DNA of 64,000 nt from Exophiala sp. HKRS030 (taxonomy: Eukaryota > Ascomycota > Eurotiomycetes > Chaetothyriales > Herpotrichiellaceae): assembly GCA_023897205.1 (NCBI GenBank), contig JAHWDD010000012.1:248001-312000 (forward strand), in the 5' to 3' direction. Of this stretch, positions 1 to 10,795 are shown one piece after another (position 1 is the stretch's first letter; the number at the start of each line of letters is the position of its first letter). The notes beneath the pieces were generated by a model. The model searched no databases and was not told where the DNA came from. It worked only from the letters and a program-made list of their open reading frames with translations. A program made the translations under genes and the position numbers.

Positions 1-2
1 TC

Positions 3-572
3 GGGATCAGCCGGTGGCGCAAATGGCTAGCAAGGGCTTGGAAAAAGACGAAAGATGCGATGCGGTCCGACTCCACTGATGAAGACGAAGGAAAAATCAA
101 AAGTGGGCCTTTGTCGTTTTTGCCAGAGAGAACATGTGCGGTATGTTATGAGGAGCAGAACCCTACGTCCACATCAGAGGCAGAAATCCTTGGGGCCAAC
201 ACAGGTGCGGGAGGAGGAGTCATCGGCTCTGCCACAACAGATGTAGTCAACCCCTATGAGACAACCCCTTGTGGATGTATCTACTGCTTTGTCTGCATCG
301 CTAAAAAGATTGAAGCGGAGGAAGGTGGCGGATGGACCTGTTTACGATGTGGTGAGATCATCTATAAATGTCAACCTTGGAACGGGGATATTGTGGTCCC
401 AAAAAGGACCAGTCAGAAGAATGGAAAGTCAGTCGGATTCTTTGTAAATGAGAAGGAGCATACTGGCGGGTTAGATGAAGAAGCATCTACGGATGGAACA
501 CCTGAAATGATCGAATCCACGCTCACCTCGAGCCAGTGGTCGATGCCAGAACAAAGCTCTCCATCCGGCTGA
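3..572 (+). CDS. PEX2: Peroxin 2 (RING-type peroxisomal E3 ligase), C-terminal part
   Basis: The frame is open from the left edge, so the 5' part of the gene lies outside the window. The visible piece begins with a basic stretch and then has a RING-like zinc domain: a CAVC pair, a long acidic and glycine-rich spacer, then CGC, CFVC and CLRC pairs. In peroxisomal RING peroxins this domain ubiquitinates the import receptor Pex5 on the peroxisomal membrane. The membrane-spanning N-terminal part is missing here. After the RING there is a poorly conserved tail of about 75 residues ending at a TGA at 570-572. The gene is convergent with the lactonase-like gene, with about 220 bp between their stop codons. 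PEX2 is preferred over PEX10 or PEX12 because of the cysteine spacing and the C-terminal RING. A full-length sequence would settle it. Confidence 0.68.
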   Translation, partial: GISRWRKWLARAWKKTKDAMRSDSTDEDEGKIKSGPLSFLPERTCAVCYEEQNPTSTSEAEILGANTGAGGGVIGSATTDVVNPYETTPCGCIYCFVCIAKKIEAEEGGGWTCLRCGEIIYKCQPWNGDIVVPKRTSQKNGKSVGFFVNEKEHTGGLDEEASTDGTPEMIESTLTSSQWSMPEQSSPSG

Positions 573-790
573 AAGCCATTACCGCAAAACGAACTGATTC
601 CATCCCATCAACAAGGCACCTTTCCCAACTGAGAGTATGATCAAAACACATTGGCACAAATAACGCCTGCAAGATACGTCCGCAAAATGACCGATCTGGA
701 TTGCGACCTCTTTCATCTCAACGACCATGCTTCATGGACTCACAGCATCGGTCGTCCTCCTCTTATCGTGACAGCTTTAGGACACTTCGC

Positions 791-1825
791 TCAAGTGTAC
801 ACGGTACCGTTCTTGATGAGACCCAAATAAGTTTCTTTGTCATGTCCGGGGATGACCTGGCCTCTTGTCGTCCTCTCCAATTGCTTCAGGCGTTGCGTGC
901 TCTGAAACCACGCTGGATGATCTCTTGCAAGCCAACCTTGTGGGATACCGTCGCGCCACTGGCAGAATGTCAGTATTGGTTGAAGACGACGAACCTAAAG
1001 ATGCCTACATTTTCAATGACGTGGCAATGATCACTGATGAAGAGGAAAGTGCCACTGTCGGGCATATTGATTTGCATGCCGATCAAGCCTTCGAGAATCA
1101 GTTCTGGCCTCACAGTAGAGTTGTGATACATACCGTCTGTGTGGCCTGGCAAATGGTGCAGTGTAATACCTTGACAGAAGTCGAAGGTGCGGTCATCGAA
1201 GGTTTTCCAGTTGCTAGATGTTGTCAGCGTCCGTTCTGACTTCTAAGTTTCGAGTCAAGGACACTTACAGGCTCAACTTGAGGTAATGCTCCATATACAC
1301 ACCAACGTCAGCTCCGGTTGCGACGGACCAGAAAGCGGCTCTCAATTCTCTGTCGTGTACCCAGATTTCGACGTCTTTCCTGTCTAGAAACACGTCCAAG
1401 CCACCAGCATGATCTAGGTGCAAATGGCCTATGATGATCTTCTTGATGTCCTCCAGCTTATTGCCCGTTGCCTCGACGGCGGCCTGTAACTCGTGGCGAG
1501 GCTCATATTTGATCCGGGCGAAGACATCTGCAATTTGTGGCCCCCATACTTCCGGGTAGTCTTTCCCGCATCCCGTCTCCCACAAGATCAGACCTTCATG
1601 GGGATGCTCGATCAGAATACAGAACACCGGCAGTTCTCTCCGCTTGTTGACAAAGGACTTGTCCTTGGTGCTCAGTGTGCTGGAGTTCCCACCTCGCACC
1701 ACAAAGGCGTCATCGCATTCAAGCCATCCGACCTCAAGGATATGGAATTTGGTTCCCTTGGGACATACGTTGGAGATGTGGTTTGGCACTGCCCCACGGT
1801 CGAGTTGAGCTTGGATGGCGGCCAT
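791..1825 (-). CDS. AHL-lactonase-like metallo-beta-lactamase hydrolase
   Basis: Four exons: 1269-1825, 1134-1213, 1009-1088 and 791-958, giving 294 residues. Introns are 55, 45 and 50 nt with GTAAGT, GTATGT and GTAGGC donors. The metal-binding HLHLDH motif (HxHxDH) falls at about residues 134-139. It is followed by LPGHTDG, which supplies a further histidine, by an ISDHCH segment, and by VIPGHD near the end, as in the AttM/AiiA branch of the superfamily. Bacterial relatives open the lactone ring of N-acyl homoserine lactones, so a quorum-quenching or related lactone-hydrolase role is inferred. No signal peptide is visible, so it is probably cytosolic. The start is uncertain: ATG 1825 is the first in frame, but the frame stays open upstream to a stop near 2005 with plausible coding character (RTVTLQQPV), so a small upstream exon is possible. 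It is divergent from the FAD monooxygenase gene. Confidence 0.82.
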
Positions 1826-2864
1826 GACGGGCTGCTGCAATGTGACGGTTCGGGTAGGATCAGAAGAGCGGGACAGTTCTAGACTACTACAAAGGAGAAG
1901 CTGCGAAACTTGATTTTCTTCACTGCGAGGATCCGAGGGGCATCTTGATATACTGGAAATCCCCGCATTTCCAAGCTTCCGATAGCTGTTGACTGGTGAA
2001 GTATTTCATAGGTGAGACGAGAGCGCTGGCGATGGACAAACTTGTGGCGCCATCCGAAAGAGGGTTAAAGGTGGAGTAGCACAAGCAAGTTGATGAGCTT
2101 GATTAGATCGGACTCGGCTAATGTCAGCAAATCTGACGACATGGGCTGATTGTTTCGGCTTCGCACCAAAGGGAAGATGGGAAAAGGAGGAGGAGAGCGG
2201 AATTTGGGGAGATGGAAGAGGAGAGGAGGAGGGGAAGAAAAAAAAACAAGGCGATCCTATCGAGATATTCGTATCTCGTACTGGATACGGAGTACATCCG
2301 GATCTACCCAATATATTTACTAAGTACCTACAGAGTATCTGAGATATTCTACACAGTACCTCTTCTATGGTGGTTGGTGGTTGCGGAAAAAGAGAAGTAC
2401 ATGAGTACCCTACCAGTATTGGCCATTCCCACTTCATCCACACATTGGGATTGGCGGATCAACTCAAGTATGAGGAGCGGAATACTTTTGGCCTCCGGAA
2501 CGCCGAATGTGTAATGTCCGTAGTCCGGCGAGTGTGATTCAGATGTGTCGAACAGATTGTTTCCATTTGAGGGTTGAAAACACCGGGCCTTCACTGAGTA
2601 CGAGTACGAGATCCTATAGACCGATTTGTCATCCAGCTCGCAACACCTAACGACGTACGGAGTAGATGCTCGTACTAGATGGTGTCCATCCTGCCTTAAA
2701 CCGGACCAGGATGAACTGCTGATCTAATACTCGGTATCGAGAAAGGTCTAGGTATCTAAATTGAAATACATATGAAACGAACCACCATCTGAAACGGATC
2801 TTATATCTCGGTATGTATGTAGTTGAAATGAACGGTTGACACACTTCCCAAAAGACTCAACATC
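1826..2864. promoter_or_regulatory. Shared divergent upstream region of lactonase-like and FAD monooxygenase genes
   Basis: About 1 kb with no credible gene. It holds a purine-rich stretch on the + strand (about 2180-2250), which reads as a CT tract in the leader of the minus-strand gene. It also holds two copies of TACGGAGTA (2286-2294 and 2656-2664) and GTAC/CGAGTAC-rich sequence around 2598-2670. Confidence 0.45.
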
Positions 2865-4136
2865 ATGCTCGACCTTTCCAAAAAGCTCGACATCGTCGTC
2901 GTAGGGGGATCTTTGGCCGGTCTCATGACGTCAATCCCACTGAAGCGTCTCGGTCACACAGTCACGATCCTCGAACGCTCGCCGGTACCGCTGCTGCATG
3001 ACCAAGGTGCAGGGGTCGTCGCGGGGGGAGAGACCCAGGCGTTCTACCACAAACATGATTTGTCGAAGAGGGCGATCGCCGTAACTTCACAGGCGCGGTA
3101 CTATCTTGACCGTGCTGGAAACATTATCGATCGCGAAGACTATCAGCAGCGGATGACGAGTTGGGATCTTCTCTACTATCTGGGGAGGGCCAACTTTGAC
3201 GGCGTCGAGAGTGATTACCTGGAACAAAGTCCTCCTCGGTCAGAGGGAGAGGGCAGAGTGAGTTACGAATACGGTCGACTGGTGACGGACGTCCGTGAGG
3301 CGGCCGGTGATAAAGTCGAGGTCACGTACAAGAAGACCAGAAAAGATGAAGGTGAAAGCAACGATGGAGCCAAGCCAGAGACCATGACGGCGGACTTGTT
3401 GATCGCGGCGGACGGGCCTTCATCACACCTACGAGGCATGCTGCTGGGTGACGAGGCGGCAGACAGAAAATACGCTGGGTACGTGGCGTTTCGAGGCACG
3501 GTGCCCGAGACGGAGGTGTCGGAGTCGGCCGCGGCGGTCTTCGTCGAGAGATTTACCTTCTTCCACGCCAACGGCACGCAAGCTCTGTCGTACGCCATTC
3601 CAGGCAAGGCCGGGAACCTCGCCAGAGGTCAGCGTCTGGTGAACTGGGTGTGGTACTGGAACGTCGACGAAGATTCCGAAGAGTACAAAGAGCTCATGAC
3701 CGACACCGATGGGAATCTTCATCGCTTCACCTTACCGACCGGAGGCAAGATGCAGCCCCGGGTGTGGGACAGGCAGATTGCTCGAGCCCGGGAAGTCCTT
3801 GCGCCACAGTTTGCGGAGATTGTTGCCAACACAAAGATGCCATTTGTACAAGCCATCACCGACGTCGAACCTCCAGCAAGAGGAACGAAGATCGGGAGAC
3901 TCCTAAATGGCAAGGCACTCATTGTCGGAGACGCCCTCGCCGGCTTCCGACCACATACCGCGGCGAGTACGAGCCAAGCTGCCTTTCACGCGTTGATGCT
4001 GGAGAAGGTGTTCAGGGAGGAGATCGACTGGGACGAGTATGACGAGCAGGTTCTCAATTTTGCATGGAGCTGGCAGCGAAGAGGAGTGATGTTGGGGAAT
4101 AGGAGTCAATTCGGTCATCATCCTCTAGCTTCGTAA
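2865..4136 (+). CDS. FAD-dependent aromatic-type monooxygenase (group A flavoprotein)
   Basis: Single exon, 423 residues, starting at the first ATG after a TC-rich leader. The N-terminus has the dinucleotide-binding VVVGGSLAGL (about residues 11-20) followed by an ILER acidic strand end. The middle has LLIAADGPSS, the DG motif of group A hydroxylases. The C-terminal third has LIVGDALAGFRPHTAAST, the GD motif contacting the FAD ribityl chain. The layout matches dihydroxypyridine or salicylate-type hydroxylases, which use NAD(P)H and O2 to hydroxylate a ring. The substrate cannot be read from sequence. No transmembrane anchor or peroxisomal signal is visible. It is divergent from the lactonase-like gene with 1 kb between them, so co-regulation of a small degradation module is possible but unproven. 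Confidence 0.85.
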   Translation: MLDLSKKLDIVVVGGSLAGLMTSIPLKRLGHTVTILERSPVPLLHDQGAGVVAGGETQAFYHKHDLSKRAIAVTSQARYYLDRAGNIIDREDYQQRMTSWDLLYYLGRANFDGVESDYLEQSPPRSEGEGRVSYEYGRLVTDVREAAGDKVEVTYKKTRKDEGESNDGAKPETMTADLLIAADGPSSHLRGMLLGDEAADRKYAGYVAFRGTVPETEVSESAAAVFVERFTFFHANGTQALSYAIPGKAGNLARGQRLVNWVWYWNVDEDSEEYKELMTDTDGNLHRFTLPTGGKMQPRVWDRQIARAREVLAPQFAEIVANTKMPFVQAITDVEPPARGTKIGRLLNGKALIVGDALAGFRPHTAASTSQAAFHALMLEKVFREEIDWDEYDEQVLNFAWSWQRRGVMLGNRSQFGHHPLAS

Positions 4137-4659
4137 CTCAAAAGAGAGTTAGCACTTCTGAAGCTACCATATGAAAGCGAAATAGGCAGACCATTTCCTT
4201 GTATCGTAAAGCTGTTATAACCTTGATGGTGCTCCGTAAAGGTGTCACTTTTTCCTTCGGCACACTTGCCATACGTAGCACTAGATGTATTTGGCGGGCT
4301 GGTCCGCCTACTAGAATTCTAGCGCCCTCAGCTTAACTAAAACAAGAGTCAGTGCTGGGCCTTGTTGTGAATCATCGACTTCTCGACTGCTCCATATCTC
4401 GCCTCTCATCCCTCTCACCTCGCACATTACAGTCACACAACATCAAAGTCAGCCTCATCCAATTCACTTTATTTTTTCCCTCGACACCTGAGGAATTTAC
4501 TCTATACTTTCTAGTATAACATCGCTTTCGAAACCGAACCACCAAATCGAAGATATGCGTCGTCGTTCCTTGCACTTCTACCTTCCAATCAAGTTGTCCC
4601 CTCTCTAATCGCCACACCATTCACCTTCTCGAGACCAACGCCTCATTATAGCGCCTCAC
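4137..4659 (+). promoter_or_regulatory. Upstream region and leader of the NYN gene, with a uORF
   Basis: No gene. From about 4370 the sequence becomes pyrimidine-rich, typical of a fungal 5' leader. Inside it, 4555-4608 is a complete 17-codon upstream ORF beginning Met-Arg-Arg-Arg, ending 51 nt before the NYN start codon. Confidence 0.45.
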
Positions 4660-6174
4660 ATGTCGGACACTGAGGATCCCCTGATATGGGATCTTGGTTC
4701 TGCCATTGGCCTCCTCAAGGACCTCTCGCTCAAGTCTCAAGACCCTCCAACTACAACGCCCTTGTCGTTTGTCCCGACCTTCGACGAAGCTCAGGACCAT
4801 GAATCCAACAACACGTCACTTGGTGACTTTAGCAGTCTCTGGGACTTTCTGAGTCGTCCGCATACTGCTGATGATGAACAACAACAACAACAACAACAAG
4901 CTGCCGAGCTAGTGAGATACGAAATCAACGACGAGCCAGTCGCCGAACTCGACCTCAATCAGCTGAACAAGGGAGTTCGGTGGCGAGATGAAGTAGATGG
5001 AGCGGATCTAGAAGACAACGTCGAACCCACAAAGGTCACAGCAGCGTACATACGCAACAAGAAACGTGCCGAACGAAGAGCACGAGCAAAAGAAAGAGCA
5101 GACCAGCTCGCCGCCCAGCAAAAGTCCACGTCAGATACCACTGACCTCGAATCGGGAGAGGAATTGGAGTCTTTGAGAAGGTCGCCAGACCGAAGAGCCG
5201 TCATAGACGACATCCTTGGTTATTCGAGACCTTCACTGCGCGAGACCTCTCCACCGACATCACCTTCACCACCCAAATCCGAGATAAGAACGCCAAAGCG
5301 AGAATATCCGGTATCGCATCCATTTCTCTGGCAGATTGCTGATGCCCCGTCACCCTTTAGACGAATGTCCGTGGCTCCACGCGACGGCCTTTCTCCGCGG
5401 CAACGAAAGCAAGCACTCATTACTGAATTGGCCCGTCACTTTCCCGACGAGAAGAGATACTTGAAGAACTCGGGTCTCCTCGAACCGGCATTCACCCCTT
5501 TGAATATTTCCAACATCGGTATCCACGTTTTCATCGACATGTCCAACATCTCGATTGGCTTCCACGACTGCTTGAAAGTAGCACGTGGCATGCCGCGAGA
5601 CACGCGCCTGAAGCGTGTCCCACTGTCCTTTCACAACTTCTCGCTCGTACTCGAAAGAGGCCGCCCAGCCGCCAAGCGCGTCCTGGTCGGATCGGACAAG
5701 TACGCCGCGATCGCGCAGGCCAAGTCCATCGGCTACGAGACCAACATTCTTGAACGCGTGCACAAGGCAAAGGAGCTGACGCCGCGACAGCGGAGGTATC
5801 AGTCCGGGGAGACGAGTGGTTCTGAGACGAACAATTCTCTCTCCGTGCCGACGCACGCGCCCGAAAAATGGGTCGAACAGGCCGTGGACGAAATTCTACA
5901 CCTGAAGATCCTCGAGTCGTTGATCGATGCGGAGAAACCCAGCACGATTGTTCTCGCCACGGGCGACGCGGCCGAGGCCGAGTATTCGGGCGGGTTCCTC
6001 CGTATGGTCGAACGTGCGTTGGAAAAAGGATGGTCGGTTGAGCTGGTCAGTTTCAGACTGAACACCAGCAGTCTGTACAAGAGGAAGGAATTCCGGTACA
6101 AGTGGGGGCCCATGTTCAAATGGGTCGAATTGGACCCCTTTGTCGAACATTTGATTGACGAAGATGATGATTAA
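4660..6174 (+). CDS. NYN-domain (PIN-like RNase fold) protein
   Basis: Single exon, 504 residues. The first half is low-complexity: acidic, with a seven-glutamine run at residues 74-80 (CAA repeat, 4879-4899), a basic coiled-coil-like RAERRARAKERA stretch and a Ser/Pro-rich linker. From about residue 286 to the end is an NYN domain. It opens with HVFIDMSNISIGF carrying the first catalytic-type aspartate, has VLVGSDK in the middle, and ends with IVLATGDAAEAEYSGGF and a VELVSF strand. NYN domains share the PIN nuclease fold and usually act on RNA. Residues near 380-400 form an insert (TPRQRRYQSGETSGSE) between core strands. Nuclease activity is inferred from the fold and from the retained acidic residues. 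A short uORF precedes the gene. Confidence 0.78.
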   Translation: MSDTEDPLIWDLGSAIGLLKDLSLKSQDPPTTTPLSFVPTFDEAQDHESNNTSLGDFSSLWDFLSRPHTADDEQQQQQQQAAELVRYEINDEPVAELDLNQLNKGVRWRDEVDGADLEDNVEPTKVTAAYIRNKKRAERRARAKERADQLAAQQKSTSDTTDLESGEELESLRRSPDRRAVIDDILGYSRPSLRETSPPTSPSPPKSEIRTPKREYPVSHPFLWQIADAPSPFRRMSVAPRDGLSPRQRKQALITELARHFPDEKRYLKNSGLLEPAFTPLNISNIGIHVFIDMSNISIGFHDCLKVARGMPRDTRLKRVPLSFHNFSLVLERGRPAAKRVLVGSDKYAAIAQAKSIGYETNILERVHKAKELTPRQRRYQSGETSGSETNNSLSVPTHAPEKWVEQAVDEILHLKILESLIDAEKPSTIVLATGDAAEAEYSGGFLRMVERALEKGWSVELVSFRLNTSSLYKRKEFRYKWGPMFKWVELDPFVEHLIDEDDD

Positions 6175-6942
6175 CGATTGAGCGAGCATGCATGCATGTA
6201 TGTTGTGTTGTGTGCTCTTGCTTGCCGAGTTGTCCTCGGACAAGGTGAAATGGCCGTGTTGTACGGTTCAGCACCATTGTCACGGCCAAGGGAAATGTGG
6301 CCATACAATGATGATACCCAAGCGCGATCATGATTACGATTTCAGAATGACATGGAGGACGGGATTTGGACGACTCATTTGGCGAGAGACAGACATGACT
6401 AACCTGACCGGCGACAACGGGTGTCTGGAACCAGCCTACTCCTTTTTTTGGGTTTTTGGATTATTAATTCTTTTTCTTCCAAAGATCAGTATCTCGGATT
6501 TGACTCTTGGAACTAGAATTTCAACGAAAGAAACAAAACATGAGTACGGCGAGGTCGTGAAACTTGTTGTTGAGGTGTGTATATTTGTCTGTGTCACGTT
6601 TTCGGTTTTATGGTCCCGGGTCTCGAGTTCTGTTTTTTATTGTCAAATGGACTCGGACGATGATGAAATCTCTACAGAGGTACCGATACCTCACAGTAGG
6701 TAGTTACTACCATAAGCTAGTAGCTATCATTGTTGATTGAATGCTATGATGGCCGGGTGCGTATAGCAAACTTGGGATAATCGTTGTTCCATTATATGAT
6801 TCTATGTTTCTATCGATGTTGGAATGATATTATCGAGACTCCTGACAGTATGCATGCTATGTTTCTTTCTGAAACAAGACATCAAGATAAGTGCGAGTAG
6901 GGACGGTTGGACGGATGCTGGTGAAATTACACGCCCACGATG
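6175..6942. other. Intergenic, convergent 3' ends
   Basis: Lies between the stop codons of the NYN gene and the transporter gene. Pol II 3' ends are expected here. I see T-rich patches (about 6440-6480) but no gene or clear repeat. Confidence 0.4.
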
Positions 6943-8649
6943 CTACACCTTCTTCCCCTTGAACCCGCCCAACCTGACCCAGAGGAAAACCCACACCAGG
7001 GAGCCAGCGGCGAGGGTGGCACCGCCAAAAGCCTGCATGTCTCTGTAACCCCCGTTGGAGATGATCTGGCCCGCGATGGGGCTTCCGATGAGGGTGGCGA
7101 CGGCGGCCACGCTGAACAAGGCACCCGTCCGCACGCCGATCTCTTGGATGTTGGAGAACTGGGCGATGACCGCCGGCAAGATGCTCGCGACGCCGCCGGA
7201 ACTGAAACCAAACACGCAGCAGTAGACGACGGTGGCGGCGGAACCCCCGCTGGGGACCCACAGGGCCAGCGTGATGACGGACGACAGAATCGACATGGAC
7301 AACAAGACGTTGAGGCGGCCGACGCGGTCGGCGAGGAAGGGTGGGATGGTCCTGCCGAACGTGCTGGCGGCGTTCATGATGGGGACGAGGTACTTGGCGA
7401 GAGAGTTGGGGACGCCGTGGGCTCGGCTGGCGAGGATGATGAAGGTGAAGGGGATGAAGAGACCTGGGTAACCACGCAAAATGTCAGAGAAGATGGTTCA
7501 AAAATAAAAACAATAAAAGGGGGGAAAGATCGTGTGGACAAAACGTACCTAGCCAAGTCAGAAAGCCACCGGTGGCCAGCGTGGCGAAAGTCGGTTCGGA
7601 GAAAGGACGTAGGAAATCTTTTGCTTTGACGGGTCTAGGTCTAGGTGGTATGCGACTGACGATGGTGAGGTTGGCAAAGAGACCCAGGGCCAGGATGAGA
7701 AAGGCGCAGATTCGCATGGTCCAGCCGAAGCCGACTTGAGGGATGAGTTTTTCGACCATGACGGGGAAGATGACTCCACCGATGGAAGAGCCTGCGGCGG
7801 TGACCCCCAGAGCCAGGGCCCGTCGTTTGAAGAACCACGTCGTCACGGCCGACATGGATGGGTAGAAGAAGAGAGAGCACCCGATGGCGGAACAGACGGC
7901 TTGCGCCAGGAAAAACTGGTAGTACTCCTTGGAGATGGAGGTCATCATCAGTCCGAAGACGTGGAAGAATGTGCCGGCCATGAGAAGGTATCGGGGGCCG
8001 TAATTATCTGATGATGATGACAATGAAGAAGGGAGGTTGTCAGTCTGATAAGAATATCTACAGAGGGAGAAGAGACAAAGTGGTGGTGGTGGTGGTTTGT
8101 TTTGGCATACCGTATAATCTTCCCACCCAGATACCACCCAAGAACATCATACATGACTCGGTAGAGGGGATCCATGCAACCTCTTGCGAAGAGTATTTTC
8201 GGAGTTGATGAGTTTCGTAGTATTCTTGGAACACACCGATGCCTATGTAAATAGTTCATATAGTGTCAGTCAGGAGGTCACTTGAGTGTTGGGCCGATTG
8301 TTGACGGTCGATGGAATCCTATTCACTCACAGTTGATCCATCCGAAACTGACGAAAAGACTGGCGAACGCTCCGGCGACGACCGTCCAAGCCTTGAACCC
8401 TCCATCTGGAAATGCAGAAGGGTCGAAAACTGGTTGTTGAGTTTGGGGAGGAGTTGCGACTACATCTTCACTATTGTCGGACTTTTCTGCAATGTTTGTT
8501 GGTTCCCGTTCCGAGACAGAAGATTCGGCGGGAATGCCCTCCTTTTCGACATCTTTCTCCATGATGCTGGACGAGGGAGTGTTGGCGGCAGTGGCGTCTC
8601 GTGACGAGTCGGCCTGGGGCACGTTCAGTCCTGGCTTTGTTAGACTCAT
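6943..8649 (-). CDS. MFS monocarboxylate-transporter-like permease
   Basis: Exons 8331-8649, 8111-8242, 7549-8007 and 6943-7463 give 476 residues. Introns are 88, 103 and 85 nt. After a roughly 75-residue cytosolic tail the first membrane segment begins with DGGFKAWTVV, the [D/E]G[G/S] signature of the MCT/MCH family. About twelve hydrophobic segments follow, including DNYGPRYLL (loop 2-3) and DRVGRLNVL (loop 8-9). Fungal members are plasma-membrane or vacuolar carriers for monocarboxylates, riboflavin or unknown metabolites, so the substrate is open. ATG 8649 (MSLTKPG) is chosen because the tail fits the family and the frame upstream is not family-like. The 103-nt intron contains a GGT run (about 8080-8096). 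Confidence 0.88.
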
Positions 8650-10207
8650 CTGTGAAAAGGTGATTTGCTTCAGAGACAAGGCTCGGAACGGTGCGACAAC
8701 AACGTGAATGTGGTGTATCTTTTGTCGGATGTGGTGGTTGGGTGAAAAGGCTAGAGACAGGTACCAACAAGAGAACCAAAGACTTTTAATACATTCGAAG
8801 AAGGTACAGCAGCATTCTGTACGTGTTGTGAACGGAAATAAAGAAAAGAAAGATCTCACAGCCTTGCAACGATGTGTACGAAGGTGCTTCGGCCGGCCGA
8901 AAAGCGAATTGTCCACGGTTTTTCCCTTGGAACTAGGAGATTTAGGAAACTCCGTACTGTACAGATCCTTCGTTAAAATGGAGGGTGATAACAGAGATCC
9001 GAAGTCAATGCGGAACACTCCATGTTTGGCAACAAGAACCAGTCCATGGCCCAATGATCTCTACGGGTTGAGATCCTCAGCGACGTTTCTGGCAGGGTTC
9101 GATGTGCGAAACTTGTTCGATGAGGTGCCATTGAAGCTGCTGATTAACCTCATTTAGAAGGAGTTAAGGGGGTTTGGACGGACGAAAGCCCCGAGCATCA
9201 GGATGTTGTTGTACGAAGCAAGTCTTTTTGGCCTTCCAAACACCCTCAAGGACAATCTTGTACGAAGTTCAGTGGTCCATATGGATCTCGCGTCCTAAAA
9301 TCACCGAAAGGATCAGACCAACAATGTGAGACCTGAAAGGAGCCAATCTGGGGCCATGAGCAACAACTGTAGATATGTCAGAAATCTCGTGTTATTGGTA
9401 ATATTGTATACCTATTGTAGTCCTCTCACTTCAAACACAGACTGTTGGTGCCCTCGTGATCGCAAGGCTGAAGGCAGGTACGCTGGGTGGTATGAACGTG
9501 TACCCGCGGACCAAGAACGGAGGACCTGATGACTCAGTAAAGCTGATGTTCTTACAGGAAAGACTCGACAGCTAACACATAAGGATGGTTCTAGCAATGT
9601 ACCACCTGTAAAGGTTTGGGATGGGCGTGCGGATATTGCGGGTGGTGAACTTGGGGATGCGTTTTCCCAGAAGTTGTTCCCTATGAGCGTCATAAATCAG
9701 TTCACTACTCGTAACCATATCCCATGGCTCTCTCAATTTAAAGACTCTTTTGGTAATCGTTACCATGCGCAGCATCTGATAGTTTAATGCGAATCAAAGT
9801 ATGTCGTGGTGTAGCTTTGACAATGTTCGGTACTCGTACGAATACGACAACTCGGCGCCGCTTTAAATAATCCAGAATTCTCGAGGCATCATCTTTTCTT
9901 TTTCATCGCACCAAGTATCGTCGCACCTCTCCATCTAGATGAACAAACCCCTAATCCAGAGTCCGTCATCCTGTAATCGTTTCTGACAACTCTATACAGA
10001 CGATCCAGTGAGTACACAAGGATCGTCCGGCATAGCCAGACATCAACCGAGACCGAACTTCTTTTGCCACGAATGAAGACCGACATGAAAACAGTCTCTG
10101 GCTACCATAGCAACTCCCCTGGGCTTCGGCCATATTTTTTGTGGGATACTCTCAGTGCAGTGCGATAGTAGACGTCTTCCGAATCGTGCTCGAATTGATA
10201 TACCGCA
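8650..10207. other. Long intergenic region, divergent promoters
   Basis: About 1.55 kb between divergent genes. I see only short open frames without protein-like composition, several CGTAC/GTACG motifs (around 9825-9850), and no element ends or tRNA. Promoters of both flanking genes must lie here. Confidence 0.4.
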
Positions 10208-10795
10208 ATGGCTTTACAAAAATATACCAAAGGCAAACGACGTCGTCAAGAATCTTTTGATCATGGACTTCAGATTGAGGAATTGTCTCCAGATGACATG
10301 GCGTACGACGGGGATACTGAAGTTGTACAACCCGATCAATATGAAGATATTGATTCCGATTTCGAAGATGATCGAGCTTTGAGGAAATTGTGGCCAGATA
10401 CGGATGATGAACTGGCGGGACGGCTGCGACGGCTATCATGTGATGCTCGCAACCACACTCCAAAGGGCCATGGCGACGAAACCCGTGGGCAGAAACGCCA
10501 GTCGAGAGAAATGGATCCGGAAAACGAGTCTTCCGCGAGGAAACGAACCGAAATCGAAGTGTTGGAAGTCGTAGATGGTCAACCTGAACAACGACCTATC
10601 AAGCGAAGAAGGAAACGAGTGGTGAAACCCAACATGGCACACCGTGTGCTCAAGAAACAAGCAGGGGAAAATTGGACGGATAGTTCAGAGAAGACGGACG
10701 ATCAAGAGGTGATGGAGTCTTCCAATTCTGCGACCCCGGCCCCTGCAAGCCCGGCTCCAATGGACAGGAATGAAGATGCCATGGACATCGGTTGA
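10208..10795 (+). CDS. Small hydrophilic, probably nuclear protein of unknown function
   Basis: Single exon, 195 residues. It is highly charged: a basic N-terminus (KGKRRRQ), an acidic middle (YEDIDSDFEDD) and a strong basic cluster PIKRRRKRVVKP around residue 135-150, like a nuclear localisation signal. An acidic, Ser/Ala/Pro-rich tail follows. No enzyme motif, signal peptide or membrane segment is visible. Coding status is supported by the long frame, consistent codon use and a purine-rich, stop-free composition, but I do not recognise a family. It could be a lineage-specific disordered regulator. Confidence 0.5.
   Translation: MALQKYTKGKRRRQESFDHGLQIEELSPDDMAYDGDTEVVQPDQYEDIDSDFEDDRALRKLWPDTDDELAGRLRRLSCDARNHTPKGHGDETRGQKRQSREMDPENESSARKRTEIEVLEVVDGQPEQRPIKRRRKRVVKPNMAHRVLKKQAGENWTDSSEKTDDQEVMESSNSATPAPASPAPMDRNEDAMDIG

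Noticed and set aside
2006..2443. 145-codon minus-strand frame with Ser/Pro/Phe runs
   Set aside because: It is the translation of a CT-rich tract in a shared promoter and starts at no well-placed gene position.
6940..7629. 229-codon frame on the + strand
   Set aside because: It is antisense to the last exons of the monocarboxylate-type transporter and crosses its intron.
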